A stretch of DNA of 12,108 bases from Prevotellaceae bacterium. GTDB taxonomy: Bacteria; Bacteroidota; Bacteroidia; Bacteroidales; UBA932. The stretch covers positions 1-12,108 of the forward strand of contig JAITQP010000284.1 of assembly GCA_031288885.1 (NCBI GenBank), given 5' to 3'. Below the pieces are notes generated by a model that made no database searches, had not been told where the DNA came from, and worked only from the letters and a program-made list of their open reading frames with translations. Below, piece after piece: positions 5,537 through 12,062 of this stretch (the stretch's first letter is position 1; every line of letters starts with the position of its first letter). The position numbers were made by a program, and so were the translations under genes.

Positions 5537-8077
5537 CTACTTTTTTTCGGGGTAAAGGCTGTCCCACCACGAGGGGTCGTCCTGAAGCCACCGCGCAAAC
5601 CATGCGTATATCGAGTAGCTCCACTCCTGCTTTCGCTTGTAGGTGGCCACGCCGTGGTTTTCGCCCTTCACCTGTATAAACTCCACCGGACGACCGAGTA
5701 TTTTCAGGGCTGTAAACATTTGTATGCTTTCGCCTACGGGGACGTTGGTATCCTCCATGCCGTGCAGGAGGAGGAGGGGCGTTTTCACCTTGTCGGCGTT
5801 AAAGAGCGGGCTTTGCTCTACGTAGAGCGCCTTGTTGTTCCAAGGGTAGCTTCCGGCGCTGGCAACGCCGCTGTAGGCGTAGCCCCAGTAGCCCTCGCCC
5901 CAGTAGCTGGCTAAGGAGCTGATGCCGGCGTGCGACACGGCGGCGGCAAAAATGTCCGTCACCGTTTGCAGGTACATGGTCATAAACCCGCCGTAGGACG
6001 CGCCTATGCACCCTATTTTCTTTTCGTTGATAAAATCGTGCTCCGCCGCGAACTTCTTAGTGCCCTCAATAATGTCGTCCGCCGTGCGCTTTCCCCACGC
6101 GTTGACGTGCCGCGCGGAGAACTCCTGCCCAAAGCCCACCGTTCCGCTGGGCTGAAGCGTGTACACCACGTAGCCCAGCGCGGCGTAAACGTGCAGCGGG
6201 TACGAGGTTTCCAGCACTCGGGCCGTGGGCGACACGCCGCCGTAGTAGTAAACTATCAGCGGGTATTTTTTGGCGGCGTCAAAGTCCGGCGGCAGGTAGT
6301 AGCGCCCGCTGATGAGCGTACCGTCGGAGGCGGTGAAATTCCAGCCCGTAACCTTGCCGAGCGTAACGTTTGCGAGCCGCTCGCCGGAGGGGTCGGCAAT
6401 CAGCGTCGATTTGCCGCTTTTCAGGTCGTACACGTACGCCCGCGTGGAGTTGGACGCGCTCACCCCCACGTAAACGGCTGGCGCCGTGCCCTTGGCGGGG
6501 TAGCGTGCGCCCGTAAACGTCCTGATAACGTCCTCCTGCAAGCTCAGCTTGGCAAAAGTTTTGGTTTTAACGCTGTAGCGATACATGTTTTCGTAGTCCG
6601 CCTCCTCAACGGCCAAGTATACTTCGTCGTTGGAGTACCAGCTTGCGCCGTTGATGGAGGGGTGGAAGCTTTTGGAGATTTCCGTCACCTTGCGGTCGGC
6701 GAGGTTCATGATGAACGCCTCGCCCTCGTAGCTGTTGGGCGTCACCCCCGAGGGGAGGTTGAGCGCAACGCCGTTGAACGCTTCGGGCGAGCCCGATATG
6801 AGGATTTTTTGCCCGTCGGGCGAAAAGCTTGCCGCGCCGGCGTACGGCTCGTCTTTCCACAGCGTATCGACGCTCAGCGACGATAAATCCATCCTGAAGA
6901 GCGAGGTTTTCCTGAACGGCCTTTCGGTAATTTGCTCGTCGCTTACGCTAAACAGCAGGTAGCGCGAGTCGCGGCTAACGTCGTGCAGGGAGGTAGTGTG
7001 CTTTCCGTAGGTCAGCCGCCGGTTGAGGCCTGTGGCGATGTCGTACCGGTAGAGGTAGCGCCGGTCGTAGTACCCCTCCTGCCGGTCTTGCGGCGACTTG
7101 AGGCTGCGCAGGTCTCCCTTGCGGTCGTCAAAGCTTTCCTTTAGGGTGTAGATAAGAAATTGCTCGCTGGGGGCAATGCGGAAGCCCTCGCCATCCTTGG
7201 GTATATTTTTTGCGATGATGCTTTCGCTCATGGTTTCGGGGTCAACGCCAATGAGGGAGTTGTGCTCGCCCCGCTGCACCGTGTAGTACAGCTTGCTCGA
7301 CGTGGGCATCCACTGCATGGGCTTATCCATGTACAGGCGGCTGCCCGTTTTGGTATCGTACAGCTCCGAGTAGCGCGACGCCTTGCCCTCTTCGTTCACG
7401 CTGGTGTAGCTCAGGACGACAAAGCGCCCGTTGGGCGACATGCTTGCGCCGGACGTTCTCACGCCCTCCACCATGTCGCTCATCCTGATGCGCCGCTTGT
7501 CGCCGCACTCGGTCAGCTGCACCGAGCTGTCTTTTGCCTCCACCACAATGCTTACCGCCTCCTGCGGAGCTTTTGACGACGACTGGCTCAGGTATTTTAC
7601 GGAGAACTCGGTAGTGCCCGGGGGCACGGTGAGCTCCTTTTCCACCTTTTTGGCGGTGGAGAGGCTATCCTCCGCGGTGGTTTTCGACAGCTCTTTTTTG
7701 CCGTTTACGTACAGCTCCAGCATTCCGGTGGAGGTGATGGTCGCCTTTAGCTTTGCGTACCGGTCGGCGTTTACGCTAAAGGCAAAAAAGCGCAGCTCGT
7801 TGCCCTCCTTTGCCTTTGGGAAGAGCACGTAGCGCGCGGTGTCGGCGGCTATCTCCTCCGTAAAACTCTCACGGTTGGTCAGGAGCGTGGTTTCGAGGAA
7901 AGCCTTTGCCTCAAATTTTTCCCCCTTAAGGTTTGTGCTGTCCGTCATAAACGGATAGGAGACGGCAACCGGAGGCGTTGCGCGCACTTTGGAGATGTTC
8001 AGCTTGCTCTGGGCGGAAGCGTGTCCGCAGGCAAGCGCGCCCAGCAGCATGGCCGGCAGCAGTAGGTTTGTTCTCAT
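5537..8077 (-). CDS. Secreted S9 (prolyl oligopeptidase / dipeptidyl peptidase-like) serine peptidase
   Basis: The ATG at 8075-8077 is chosen (846 residues); a GTG at 8098 would add only seven residues and weaken the signal peptide. An N-terminal signal peptide (short charged start, then LLLPAMLLGALACG, cleavage near ASA-Q) predicts export, probably to the periplasm. Numbering from this ATG: an N-terminal beta-rich extension (about 24-185), a beta-propeller (about 195-575, with SPNGR and SPDGQ blade motifs), and an alpha/beta-hydrolase domain (about 585-835). The catalytic triad is visible: Ser694 in GASYGGF, Asp776 in HGMEDTNVP and His808 in KGENHG. This gene is the head of the minus-strand run and its stop lies 8 nt before the Met8-type gene. 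Peptide preference cannot be read from sequence. No functional link with tetrapyrrole synthesis is established. Confidence 0.92.
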   Translation of the reverse strand: MRTNLLLPAMLLGALACGHASAQSKLNISKVRATPPVAVSYPFMTDSTNLKGEKFEAKAFLETTLLTNRESFTEEIAADTARYVLFPKAKEGNELRFFAFSVNADRYAKLKATITSTGMLELYVNGKKELSKTTAEDSLSTAKKVEKELTVPPGTTEFSVKYLSQSSSKAPQEAVSIVVEAKDSSVQLTECGDKRRIRMSDMVEGVRTSGASMSPNGRFVVLSYTSVNEEGKASRYSELYDTKTGSRLYMDKPMQWMPTSSKLYYTVQRGEHNSLIGVDPETMSESIIAKNIPKDGEGFRIAPSEQFLIYTLKESFDDRKGDLRSLKSPQDRQEGYYDRRYLYRYDIATGLNRRLTYGKHTTSLHDVSRDSRYLLFSVSDEQITERPFRKTSLFRMDLSSLSVDTLWKDEPYAGAASFSPDGQKILISGSPEAFNGVALNLPSGVTPNSYEGEAFIMNLADRKVTEISKSFHPSINGASWYSNDEVYLAVEEADYENMYRYSVKTKTFAKLSLQEDVIRTFTGARYPAKGTAPAVYVGVSASNSTRAYVYDLKSGKSTLIADPSGERLANVTLGKVTGWNFTASDGTLISGRYYLPPDFDAAKKYPLIVYYYGGVSPTARVLETSYPLHVYAALGYVVYTLQPSGTVGFGQEFSARHVNAWGKRTADDIIEGTKKFAAEHDFINEKKIGCIGASYGGFMTMYLQTVTDIFAAAVSHAGISSLASYWGEGYWGYAYSGVASAGSYPWNNKALYVEQSPLFNADKVKTPLLLLHGMEDTNVPVGESIQMFTALKILGRPVEFIQVKGENHGVATYKRKQEWSYSIYAWFARWLQDDPSWWDSLYPEKK

Positions 8078-8168
8078 GGCTGTGTTGTTTTGTTTCACTT
8101 TGTGTTGATTTTGTTAAAATACATGTTAATTTTTAAGGAATGGATGGGATGGGATGTCATACTATCAA

Positions 8169-8211
8169 AACCCCAACCCTAACAGGGCAAAACCTTGTTT
8201 GGATTGGGGTT
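8169..8211 (-). terminator. Candidate terminator hairpin after the repeat lipoprotein gene
   Basis: AACCCCAA (8169-8176) pairs with TTGGGGTT (8204-8211), and two further C-G pairs are possible after a bulge. An inner CCCT-aac-AGGG stem (8177-8187) is an alternative. Reading on the minus strand the hairpin begins 24 nt after the stop at 8236 and is followed by TTGATAG, so the U-tract is short. It may separate the lipoprotein gene from the peptidase-hem operon. Confidence 0.5.
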
Positions 8212-8235
8212 ATACAGTCAGATTTTAAGCTCGGG

Positions 8236-9195
8236 CTACTGCGCCGCTACAGCTACGGAGCACGCACAAGCGTTAACGCTTGTGCTATCGGACAGCGTTT
8301 GCGCCACGCCGTTTTTCCATACCTTTGCCACCGTTCTTTCGCAGCCTGCCACGTACACATCGCTGCCCACTACGTAAACAGAGCGCGCCTCCGTGCCGTC
8401 GGCAAGCTCCTGCGCCACGCCGTTTTTCCACACGGTGGCAACCTCGCCTTTGCTGCCCGCCACAAAAACATCGCGCCCCGACACGCAAACGAACAGCGCC
8501 TCTGCGCTTTCGCCGCTGCCGGAGAGGGCTTGCGCCTCGCCGTTTTTCCAGAGCATGGCGGTTTCATTTTCGTAGCCCGACACGTACACATCGCTGCCCG
8601 ACACGTAAACCGAGTAGGCTTTTGCGTCGCTTTCGCCCGTGGGCTTGGAGAGCGCCTGCGCCACGCCGTTCTTCCACACCGTAGCCACCTCGTTGTCGTG
8701 ACCTGCCACGTACACGTCGCTGCCCGACACGTAAACCGAGTAGGCCTCTGCGTCGTTCTCGCCCGCGTTTTGGGAGAGCGCCTGCGCTTCGCCGTTTTTC
8801 CATATCGTAGCCACCTCGTTGTCGTGACCTGCCACGTACACGTCGCTGCCCGAAATGTACAGCGCGTAGGCCGCAGCGTTGCGGTCATCCGCCGTTTTGG
8901 AGAGCGTTTGCGCCACGCCGTTTTTCCACACCGTAGCCACCTCATTTTCGTAACCTGCCACGTACACGTCGCTCCCCAGTACGCAAACAAAATTGGCGGA
9001 TGCGTCCTCTGCGCCGTTGGAGAGCGTCTGCACCTCGCCGTTTTTCCATACCGTGGCAACGTTTATACCGTTTGCGTTTTCTTCGTAGCCCGCTACATAT
9101 ACGCTCACGTTGCTGCCCGCGTTGCACGAAACAACCATTGCAGCCAATGCGGTTAGCCCCAGCATATCTGATATAAATTTTTTGGATGTTTTCAT
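8236..9195 (-). CDS. Lipoprotein of seven WKNG repeats, probable beta-propeller
   Basis: The start is the ATG at 9193-9195 (319 residues); a TTG two codons earlier is also in frame but unlikely. A lysine-bearing N-terminus and hydrophobic stretch end in the lipobox AMVVSC, with Cys24 as the lipidation site. From residue 29 to the end there are seven tandem repeats of 37-46 residues (starts 29, 75, 117, 159, 201, 241, 278), each with SDVYVAGYENEVATVWKNG-like sequence followed by AQ-LS and a variable acidic stretch. Seven units of this size fit a single closed beta-propeller that begins almost directly after the lipid anchor. Similar VAGYE/WKNG repeat proteins occur in Bacteroidota with no known function; surface or periplasmic binding is a guess. 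The C-terminal repeat has extra cysteines (AGCERT, NACACS). No enzymatic motif is seen. Confidence 0.85.
   Translation of the reverse strand: MKTSKKFISDMLGLTALAAMVVSCNAGSNVSVYVAGYEENANGINVATVWKNGEVQTLSNGAEDASANFVCVLGSDVYVAGYENEVATVWKNGVAQTLSKTADDRNAAAYALYISGSDVYVAGHDNEVATIWKNGEAQALSQNAGENDAEAYSVYVSGSDVYVAGHDNEVATVWKNGVAQALSKPTGESDAKAYSVYVSGSDVYVSGYENETAMLWKNGEAQALSGSGESAEALFVCVSGRDVFVAGSKGEVATVWKNGVAQELADGTEARSVYVVGSDVYVAGCERTVAKVWKNGVAQTLSDSTSVNACACSVAVAAQ
8239..9111 (-). repeat. Seven tandem coding repeats of about 110-138 bp
   Basis: The repeats of the lipoprotein are visible at DNA level. Units 3 (8722-8847) and 4 (8596-8721) are the closest pair: both are 126 bp, share the run from the GHDNEVAT codons to SGSDVYVAG, and differ mainly in the variable loop. 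The WKNG motif is followed by Glu in units 1, 3 and 5 and by Val in units 2, 4, 6 and 7, suggesting that pairs of units were duplicated. Units are not identical and have no spacers, so this is not a CRISPR array. Confidence 0.9.
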
Positions 9196-9255
9196 TTCCA
9201 ATAATTTAGGTTAATTTTGGCTTGTTCAAAGCCCACGTTAAATGATACAAAGATG

Positions 9256-9263
9256 CAAAAGTA
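9256..9263 (-). promoter_or_regulatory. Candidate Bacteroidota -7 box for the repeat lipoprotein gene
   Basis: On the minus strand TACTTTTG matches the Bacteroides consensus TAnnTTTG. It lies about 60 nt upstream of the ATG at 9195. A TTTT run about 18 nt farther upstream (9282-9285) is only a partial match to the -33 TTTG. Confidence 0.45.
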
Positions 9264-9341
9264 ATGTTTTTTTGAATACAGAAAACTTTTGGAACAAAAA
9301 AATTTGAACACAGCGCAGAGCTCAACGCTAATCGTGGAGTA

Positions 9342-9467
9342 TTAAGAATTAAAAACTAAGAACTTAGCGTCCATAATTTATTCAAAAAAAATCTTCAACA
9401 TTAAACTAAAACGAGGTAGAATTGAACAAAATAATAAATCTCCAAATTCCTAATTTTTAATTCTTAA
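9342..9467. repeat. Inverted repeat of TTAAGAATTAAAAA type
   Basis: Arms of 21 bp at 9342-9362 and 9447-9467 match at 19 positions and enclose 84 bp without a reading frame. The arrangement (A/T-rich arms built of TAAGAAT/TAAAAAC words around a short non-coding core) parallels the hemA-hemL element but the sequences differ. Confidence 0.7.
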
Positions 9468-9486
9468 AATCTCCTCTTTCCGGCTT

Positions 9487-9669
9487 TCACAGCCAAAAAT
9501 CGCTCGGCATACCGGTATTTTCCCACTGCTTTGCCTTGGCGCCGTTGGGCTTTTCCATCAGGTGCAGGGGAACGGGCTCGCCGGTGTGAACTATTTTTTT
9601 ATGCCGATTTGTACGCCCTATAACGCGCACCATACCTGCCTCAACGCTATTTTTTATGCCTTTTTTCAT
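9487..9669 (-). CDS. Small hypothetical protein, 60 residues
   Basis: An isolated ATG (9667-9669) to TGA (9487-9489) frame with no competing gene on either strand. The product starts with a basic stretch (MKKGIKNS, then RVIGRTNRHKK) and ends with a polar part, HTGEPVPLHLMEKPNGAKAK followed by QWENTGMPSDFWL. Codon use in the second half (GGC, CTG, ACC, GAG, CCC) resembles the chromosomal genes rather than random AT-rich spacer, which supports expression. There are no transmembrane segments, signal peptide or recognisable domain. It is divergent from the Fe-S scaffold operon. No function can be assigned and it could still be spurious. Confidence 0.5.
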   Translation of the reverse strand: MKKGIKNSVEAGMVRVIGRTNRHKKIVHTGEPVPLHLMEKPNGAKAKQWENTGMPSDFWL

Positions 9670-9710
9670 GGTGAATAACTATTAAAATATTTGAACTTAT
9701 CTACTGTCAG

Positions 9711-9790
9711 CTTGTAGGCTTACGCTTTAGGCGCCGCAAACTCCGCTGGGGTGCATACCTCAACCCGGAATTTCAGCATTTATCTACAAG
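9711..9790. repeat. GC-richer block bounded by CTTGTAG / CTACAAG
   Basis: An 80-bp block upstream of the Fe-S scaffold operon is bounded by inverted 7-mers CTTGTAG (9711-9717) and CTACAAG (9784-9790). Its interior (9718-9783) is clearly GC-richer than the surrounding spacer and contains no frame. It may be a small repeat or the remnant of one. Nothing in it looks like a known riboswitch. Confidence 0.35.
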
Positions 9791-9836
9791 ATACTAAATT
9801 TTCCCCAGCTATGCTCCTCCGTTTAGTATAAAATGC

Positions 9837-9844
9837 TATCTTTG
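9837..9844 (+). promoter_or_regulatory. Candidate -7 box of the scaffold/GGGtGRT operon
   Basis: TATCTTTG matches the Bacteroidota TAnnTTTG consensus 48 nt before the ATG at 9893, implying a leader of roughly 40 nt. No TTTG is found at the expected -33 distance. Confidence 0.55.
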
Positions 9845-9892
9845 CAAGACTTTTTAATGAAGTAACGAAGTAAAATTCAAACACAAACCGCT

Positions 9893-10585
9893 ATGATTTA
9901 TTCACATGAAGTTGAGCACCAGTGCGTTGTAAAGCAAGGATACATGCACGGCGCTGCCCCAATTCCCGAAGAGGGGAAGTGGGTCAAATCGAAAGAAGTA
10001 AAGGATATCTCCGGCCTCACGCACGGCGTGGGCTGGTGCGCCCCCCAGCAGGGCGCCTGCAAGCTGACGCTGAACGTAAAGAACGGCATTATCGAGGAGG
10101 CGCTGGTAGAAACCGTTGGCTGCTCCGGCATGACGCACTCCGCGGCGATGGCCGCCGAGGTGCTGACCGGCAAAACGATACTGGAGGCGCTCAACACCGA
10201 CTTGGTGTGCGACGCCATCAACACCGCCATGCGCGAGCTGTTTCTGCAAATTGCCTACGGGCGCACGCAGAGCGCGTTCAGCGAAGGCGGGCTGCCCATC
10301 GGCGCCGGTCTGGAGGACTTGGGCAAAGGCCTGCGCTCGCAGGTGGGAACCATGTTCTCCACCAAAGCCAAGGGCGTGCGCTACCTCGAAATGGCCGAAG
10401 GCTACATCAACCGCATGGCGCTCGACGCCGACGGTGAGGTGATTGGCTACGAATTTATCCACATGGGCAAAATGATGGACGCCATCAAAAAGGGAACCGA
10501 CGCCAGCGAGGCGCTCAAAAAGGCAACCTCCACCTACGGCAGATTTGCCGAAGCTGCAAAGTATATTGATCCACGTCACGAATAA
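9893..10585 (+). CDS. NifU/IscU-like iron-sulfur cluster scaffold protein paired with GGGtGRT
   Basis: This 230-residue protein contains a NifU N-terminal/IscU-like domain (about 45-130). GWCAPQQGACKLTLNVKNG (47-65) and ETVGCSGMTHSAAMAAEVLT (73-92) mirror the IscU order of a cysteine loop, a strand, then GC(S/G) at the start of the long helix. Candidate cluster ligands are Cys49, Cys56, Cys77 and Cys106, with Cys11 in the N-terminal extension. The C-terminal part (about 130-230) is an extension absent from plain IscU. It is likely a cytoplasmic Fe-S scaffold or cluster-binding protein. The ATG at 9893 follows an A-rich leader without a Shine-Dalgarno match. It is the first gene of a two-gene operon, 14 bp before the GGGtGRT gene, a conserved pairing in anaerobes. 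No cysteine desulfurase is adjacent. Confidence 0.88.
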   Translation: MIYSHEVEHQCVVKQGYMHGAAPIPEEGKWVKSKEVKDISGLTHGVGWCAPQQGACKLTLNVKNGIIEEALVETVGCSGMTHSAAMAAEVLTGKTILEALNTDLVCDAINTAMRELFLQIAYGRTQSAFSEGGLPIGAGLEDLGKGLRSQVGTMFSTKAKGVRYLEMAEGYINRMALDADGEVIGYEFIHMGKMMDAIKKGTDASEALKKATSTYGRFAEAAKYIDPRHE

Positions 10586-10599
10586 AATTTAAGAACACT

Positions 10600-11598
10600 A
10601 TGGCACTATTTGAAAGCTACGACCGCCGCATTAAGCAGGTAAATGCGGCGCTTAACCAATACGGAATAAAAGACCTCGACGAGGCAAAAAAGATTTGCGC
10701 CGACAAGGGCATTGACGCTTACCAGCTCTGCAAGGACATTCAGCCCATTGCGTTTGAGAACGCAGGGTGGGCTTACGTGGCGGGCTGCGCCATTGCCATC
10801 AAAAAGGGCGCCAAAAAGGCGGCGGACGCGGCGCAAGCCATTGGCGAAGGCTTGCAGGCGTTCTGCATCCCGGGCTCCGTGGCCGACGACCGCAAGGTGG
10901 GCATCGGGCACGGAAATTTGGCGGCCATGCTGCTGCGCGAAGAAACAAAGTGCTTTGCGTTCCTCGCGGGGCACGAGAGCTTTGCCGCCGCCGAGGGCGC
11001 CATTGGCATTGCCAAGTCGGCAAACCGCGTGCGCAAGGAGCCGCTGCGCGTAATCCTCAACGGGCTGGGCAAGGACGCCGCCATGATTATCTCGCGCATC
11101 AACGGGTTTACCTACGTGCAAACGCAGTTTGACTACGCCACCGGCGAGCTGAAGGTGGTGAGGGAAAAAGCCTACTCCACCGGCGACCGCGCCAAGGTGA
11201 AGTGCTACGGCTGCGACGACGTGCGCGAGGGCGTTGCCGTAATGCGCAGCGAGGGCGTGGATGTTTCCATCACCGGCAACTCCACCAACCCCACGCGCTT
11301 TCAGCACCCCGTGGCGGGCACCTACAAGAAAGAGTGCATGGAGCAGGGACGAAAGTACTTTTCGGTAGCTTCAGGCGGCGGCACAGGCCGCACGCTGCAC
11401 CCCGACAACATGGCCGCAGGCCCCGCCTCCTACGGCATGACCGACACGCTGGGGCGCATGCACGGCGACGCGCAGTTTGCAGGCTCATCGTCGGTGCCGG
11501 CGCACGTTGAGATGATGGGCTTTCTGGGCATGGGCAACAACCCTATGGTGGGCGCTACCGTGGCGGTAGCCGTTGCCGTGGAGGAGGCGATGAAGTAG
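10600..11598 (+). CDS. GGGtGRT family protein
   Basis: This 332-residue protein carries the family's namesake GGGTGRT at 259-265, within FSVASGGGTGRTLHPDN. The family is found mainly in anaerobic bacteria and its biochemical role is not established; it regularly follows the NifU-like gene, as here. Visible features: an Ala/Lys-rich helix (about 64-84), a glycine-rich GIGHGNLAAMLL (101-112), a CYGC pair (Cys202 and Cys205), and other cysteines at 33, 44, 63, 89, 118 and 246 that could bind a metal or cluster. The C-terminus is Gly/Met-rich (MMGFLGMGNNPMVGATVAVA). There is no signal peptide, so a cytoplasmic location is expected. Length and reading frame look complete. It probably receives or acts on a cluster with the upstream scaffold (inference). 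Confidence 0.93.
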   Translation: MALFESYDRRIKQVNAALNQYGIKDLDEAKKICADKGIDAYQLCKDIQPIAFENAGWAYVAGCAIAIKKGAKKAADAAQAIGEGLQAFCIPGSVADDRKVGIGHGNLAAMLLREETKCFAFLAGHESFAAAEGAIGIAKSANRVRKEPLRVILNGLGKDAAMIISRINGFTYVQTQFDYATGELKVVREKAYSTGDRAKVKCYGCDDVREGVAVMRSEGVDVSITGNSTNPTRFQHPVAGTYKKECMEQGRKYFSVASGGGTGRTLHPDNMAAGPASYGMTDTLGRMHGDAQFAGSSSVPAHVEMMGFLGMGNNPMVGATVAVAVAVEEAMK

Positions 11599-11674
11599 CT
11601 AAGAACTAAGAGTTAAGAACCATAAGAGCTGTGGTGGCTGCCGATTGCGCAGCAGCCCAGCTTGTATTAAGCCA

Positions 11675-11713
11675 AAGAGGGCGTACCAAAAATAATTTTT
11701 GGTGCGCCCTCTT
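11675..11713 (+). terminator. Strong hairpin terminator after the GGGtGRT gene
   Basis: AAGAGGGCGTACCAAAAAT (11675-11693) and its complement at 11695-11713 match at 18 of 19 positions. The inner A/T part must open to form the loop, leaving a GC-rich stem of about 12 bp. It starts 76 nt after the stop codon. There is no long U-tract after it (TGCTGTATT), so it may also act as an mRNA-stabilising hairpin. Confidence 0.75.
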
Positions 11714-11791
11714 GCTGTATTCAGGGTAGACTACATGTGTTGATGCCACAAGGGATAGTATAACGCGTGGCATGGTTATGCATTGCTTTCA

Positions 11792-11903
11792 GCACGCCTC
11801 GCGTCATTGTAAGCGGAGCGAAGCAACCCGGAATACTTCATTGAACTTTGTTGCACGCTATATTGGCTACACCGAGCTCCGCTCGCAATGACGCAAGGCG
11901 TGC
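11792..11903. repeat. REP/MITE-like inverted repeat with GCGTCATTG core
   Basis: Arms 11792-11819 and 11876-11903 (28 bp) match at 25 positions as inverted copies of GCACGCC(T/C)TGCGTCATTG plus an AGCGGAGC tail, around a 56-bp spacer. The CGTCATTG-AGCGGAGCGAAGCAA wording resembles palindromic repeats seen in many bacterial genomes (from memory). The right arm continues outward into sequence (to about 11939) homologous to the inside of the 3998-4192 element. Confidence 0.85.
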
Positions 11904-11997
11904 CTCTCCGTTAATGTACATTTTATTAGACTTATATAATGTGTACAACAATTCCCCATACATCCCATAGCTTTTTAGGATTTTCGGCAAAAATGCA

Positions 11998-12062
11998 AAA
12001 ATAGTCCAGAATGCTGACAAAATAGTCCAGACGCAACAATTTTGTCATTGTTTTGGACTATT
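11998..12062. repeat. Cluster of AATAGTCCA repeats, two direct and one inverted
   Basis: AAAATAGTCCAGA occurs at 11998-12010 and again at 12019-12031, exactly 21 bp (two helical turns) apart. TGGACTATT at 12054-12062 is the inverted core. Nested with these are GACAAAA/TTTTGTC (12016-12022 with 12040-12046) and GCAACAA/TTGTTGC (near 12033 and 12070). This looks like an operator array or the terminal region of a mobile element cut by the window edge. Confidence 0.7.

Larger units (their letters stand above)
9202..9486. other. AT-rich non-coding region with inverted repeat
   Basis: No plausible gene is seen in these 285 bp. Besides the promoter box it holds an inverted repeat, 9342-9362 with 9447-9467 (19 of 21 matching), of the form TTAAGAATTAAAAA. 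The related TAAGAA(C/T)-type words at 9355-9366 resemble those at 11600-11625. Confidence 0.6.

Noticed and set aside
5930..6886. 318-residue plus-strand frame inside the S9 peptidase
   Set aside because: Antisense shadow of the propeller and hydrolase regions with Arg/His/Val-rich sequence.
8239..9111. CRISPR-like regular repeats
   Set aside because: Repeats are contiguous, coding, of variable length and without unique spacers.
8140..9156. 338-residue open frame on the plus strand opposite the repeat lipoprotein
   Set aside because: It is the antisense image of the repeats (GC-rich codons leave few stops). The minus-strand product has a lipobox and well-formed repeats; this one has only His/Arg/Val-rich sequence.
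9902..11307. Long minus-strand frames opposite the scaffold and GGGtGRT genes
   Set aside because: Compositional shadows; the plus-strand genes have clear family motifs.
11838..12020. 60-residue minus-strand frame at the right end
   Set aside because: It runs through the inverted repeat and the TAGTCCA cluster, so repeats explain its sequence; no supporting start signal.
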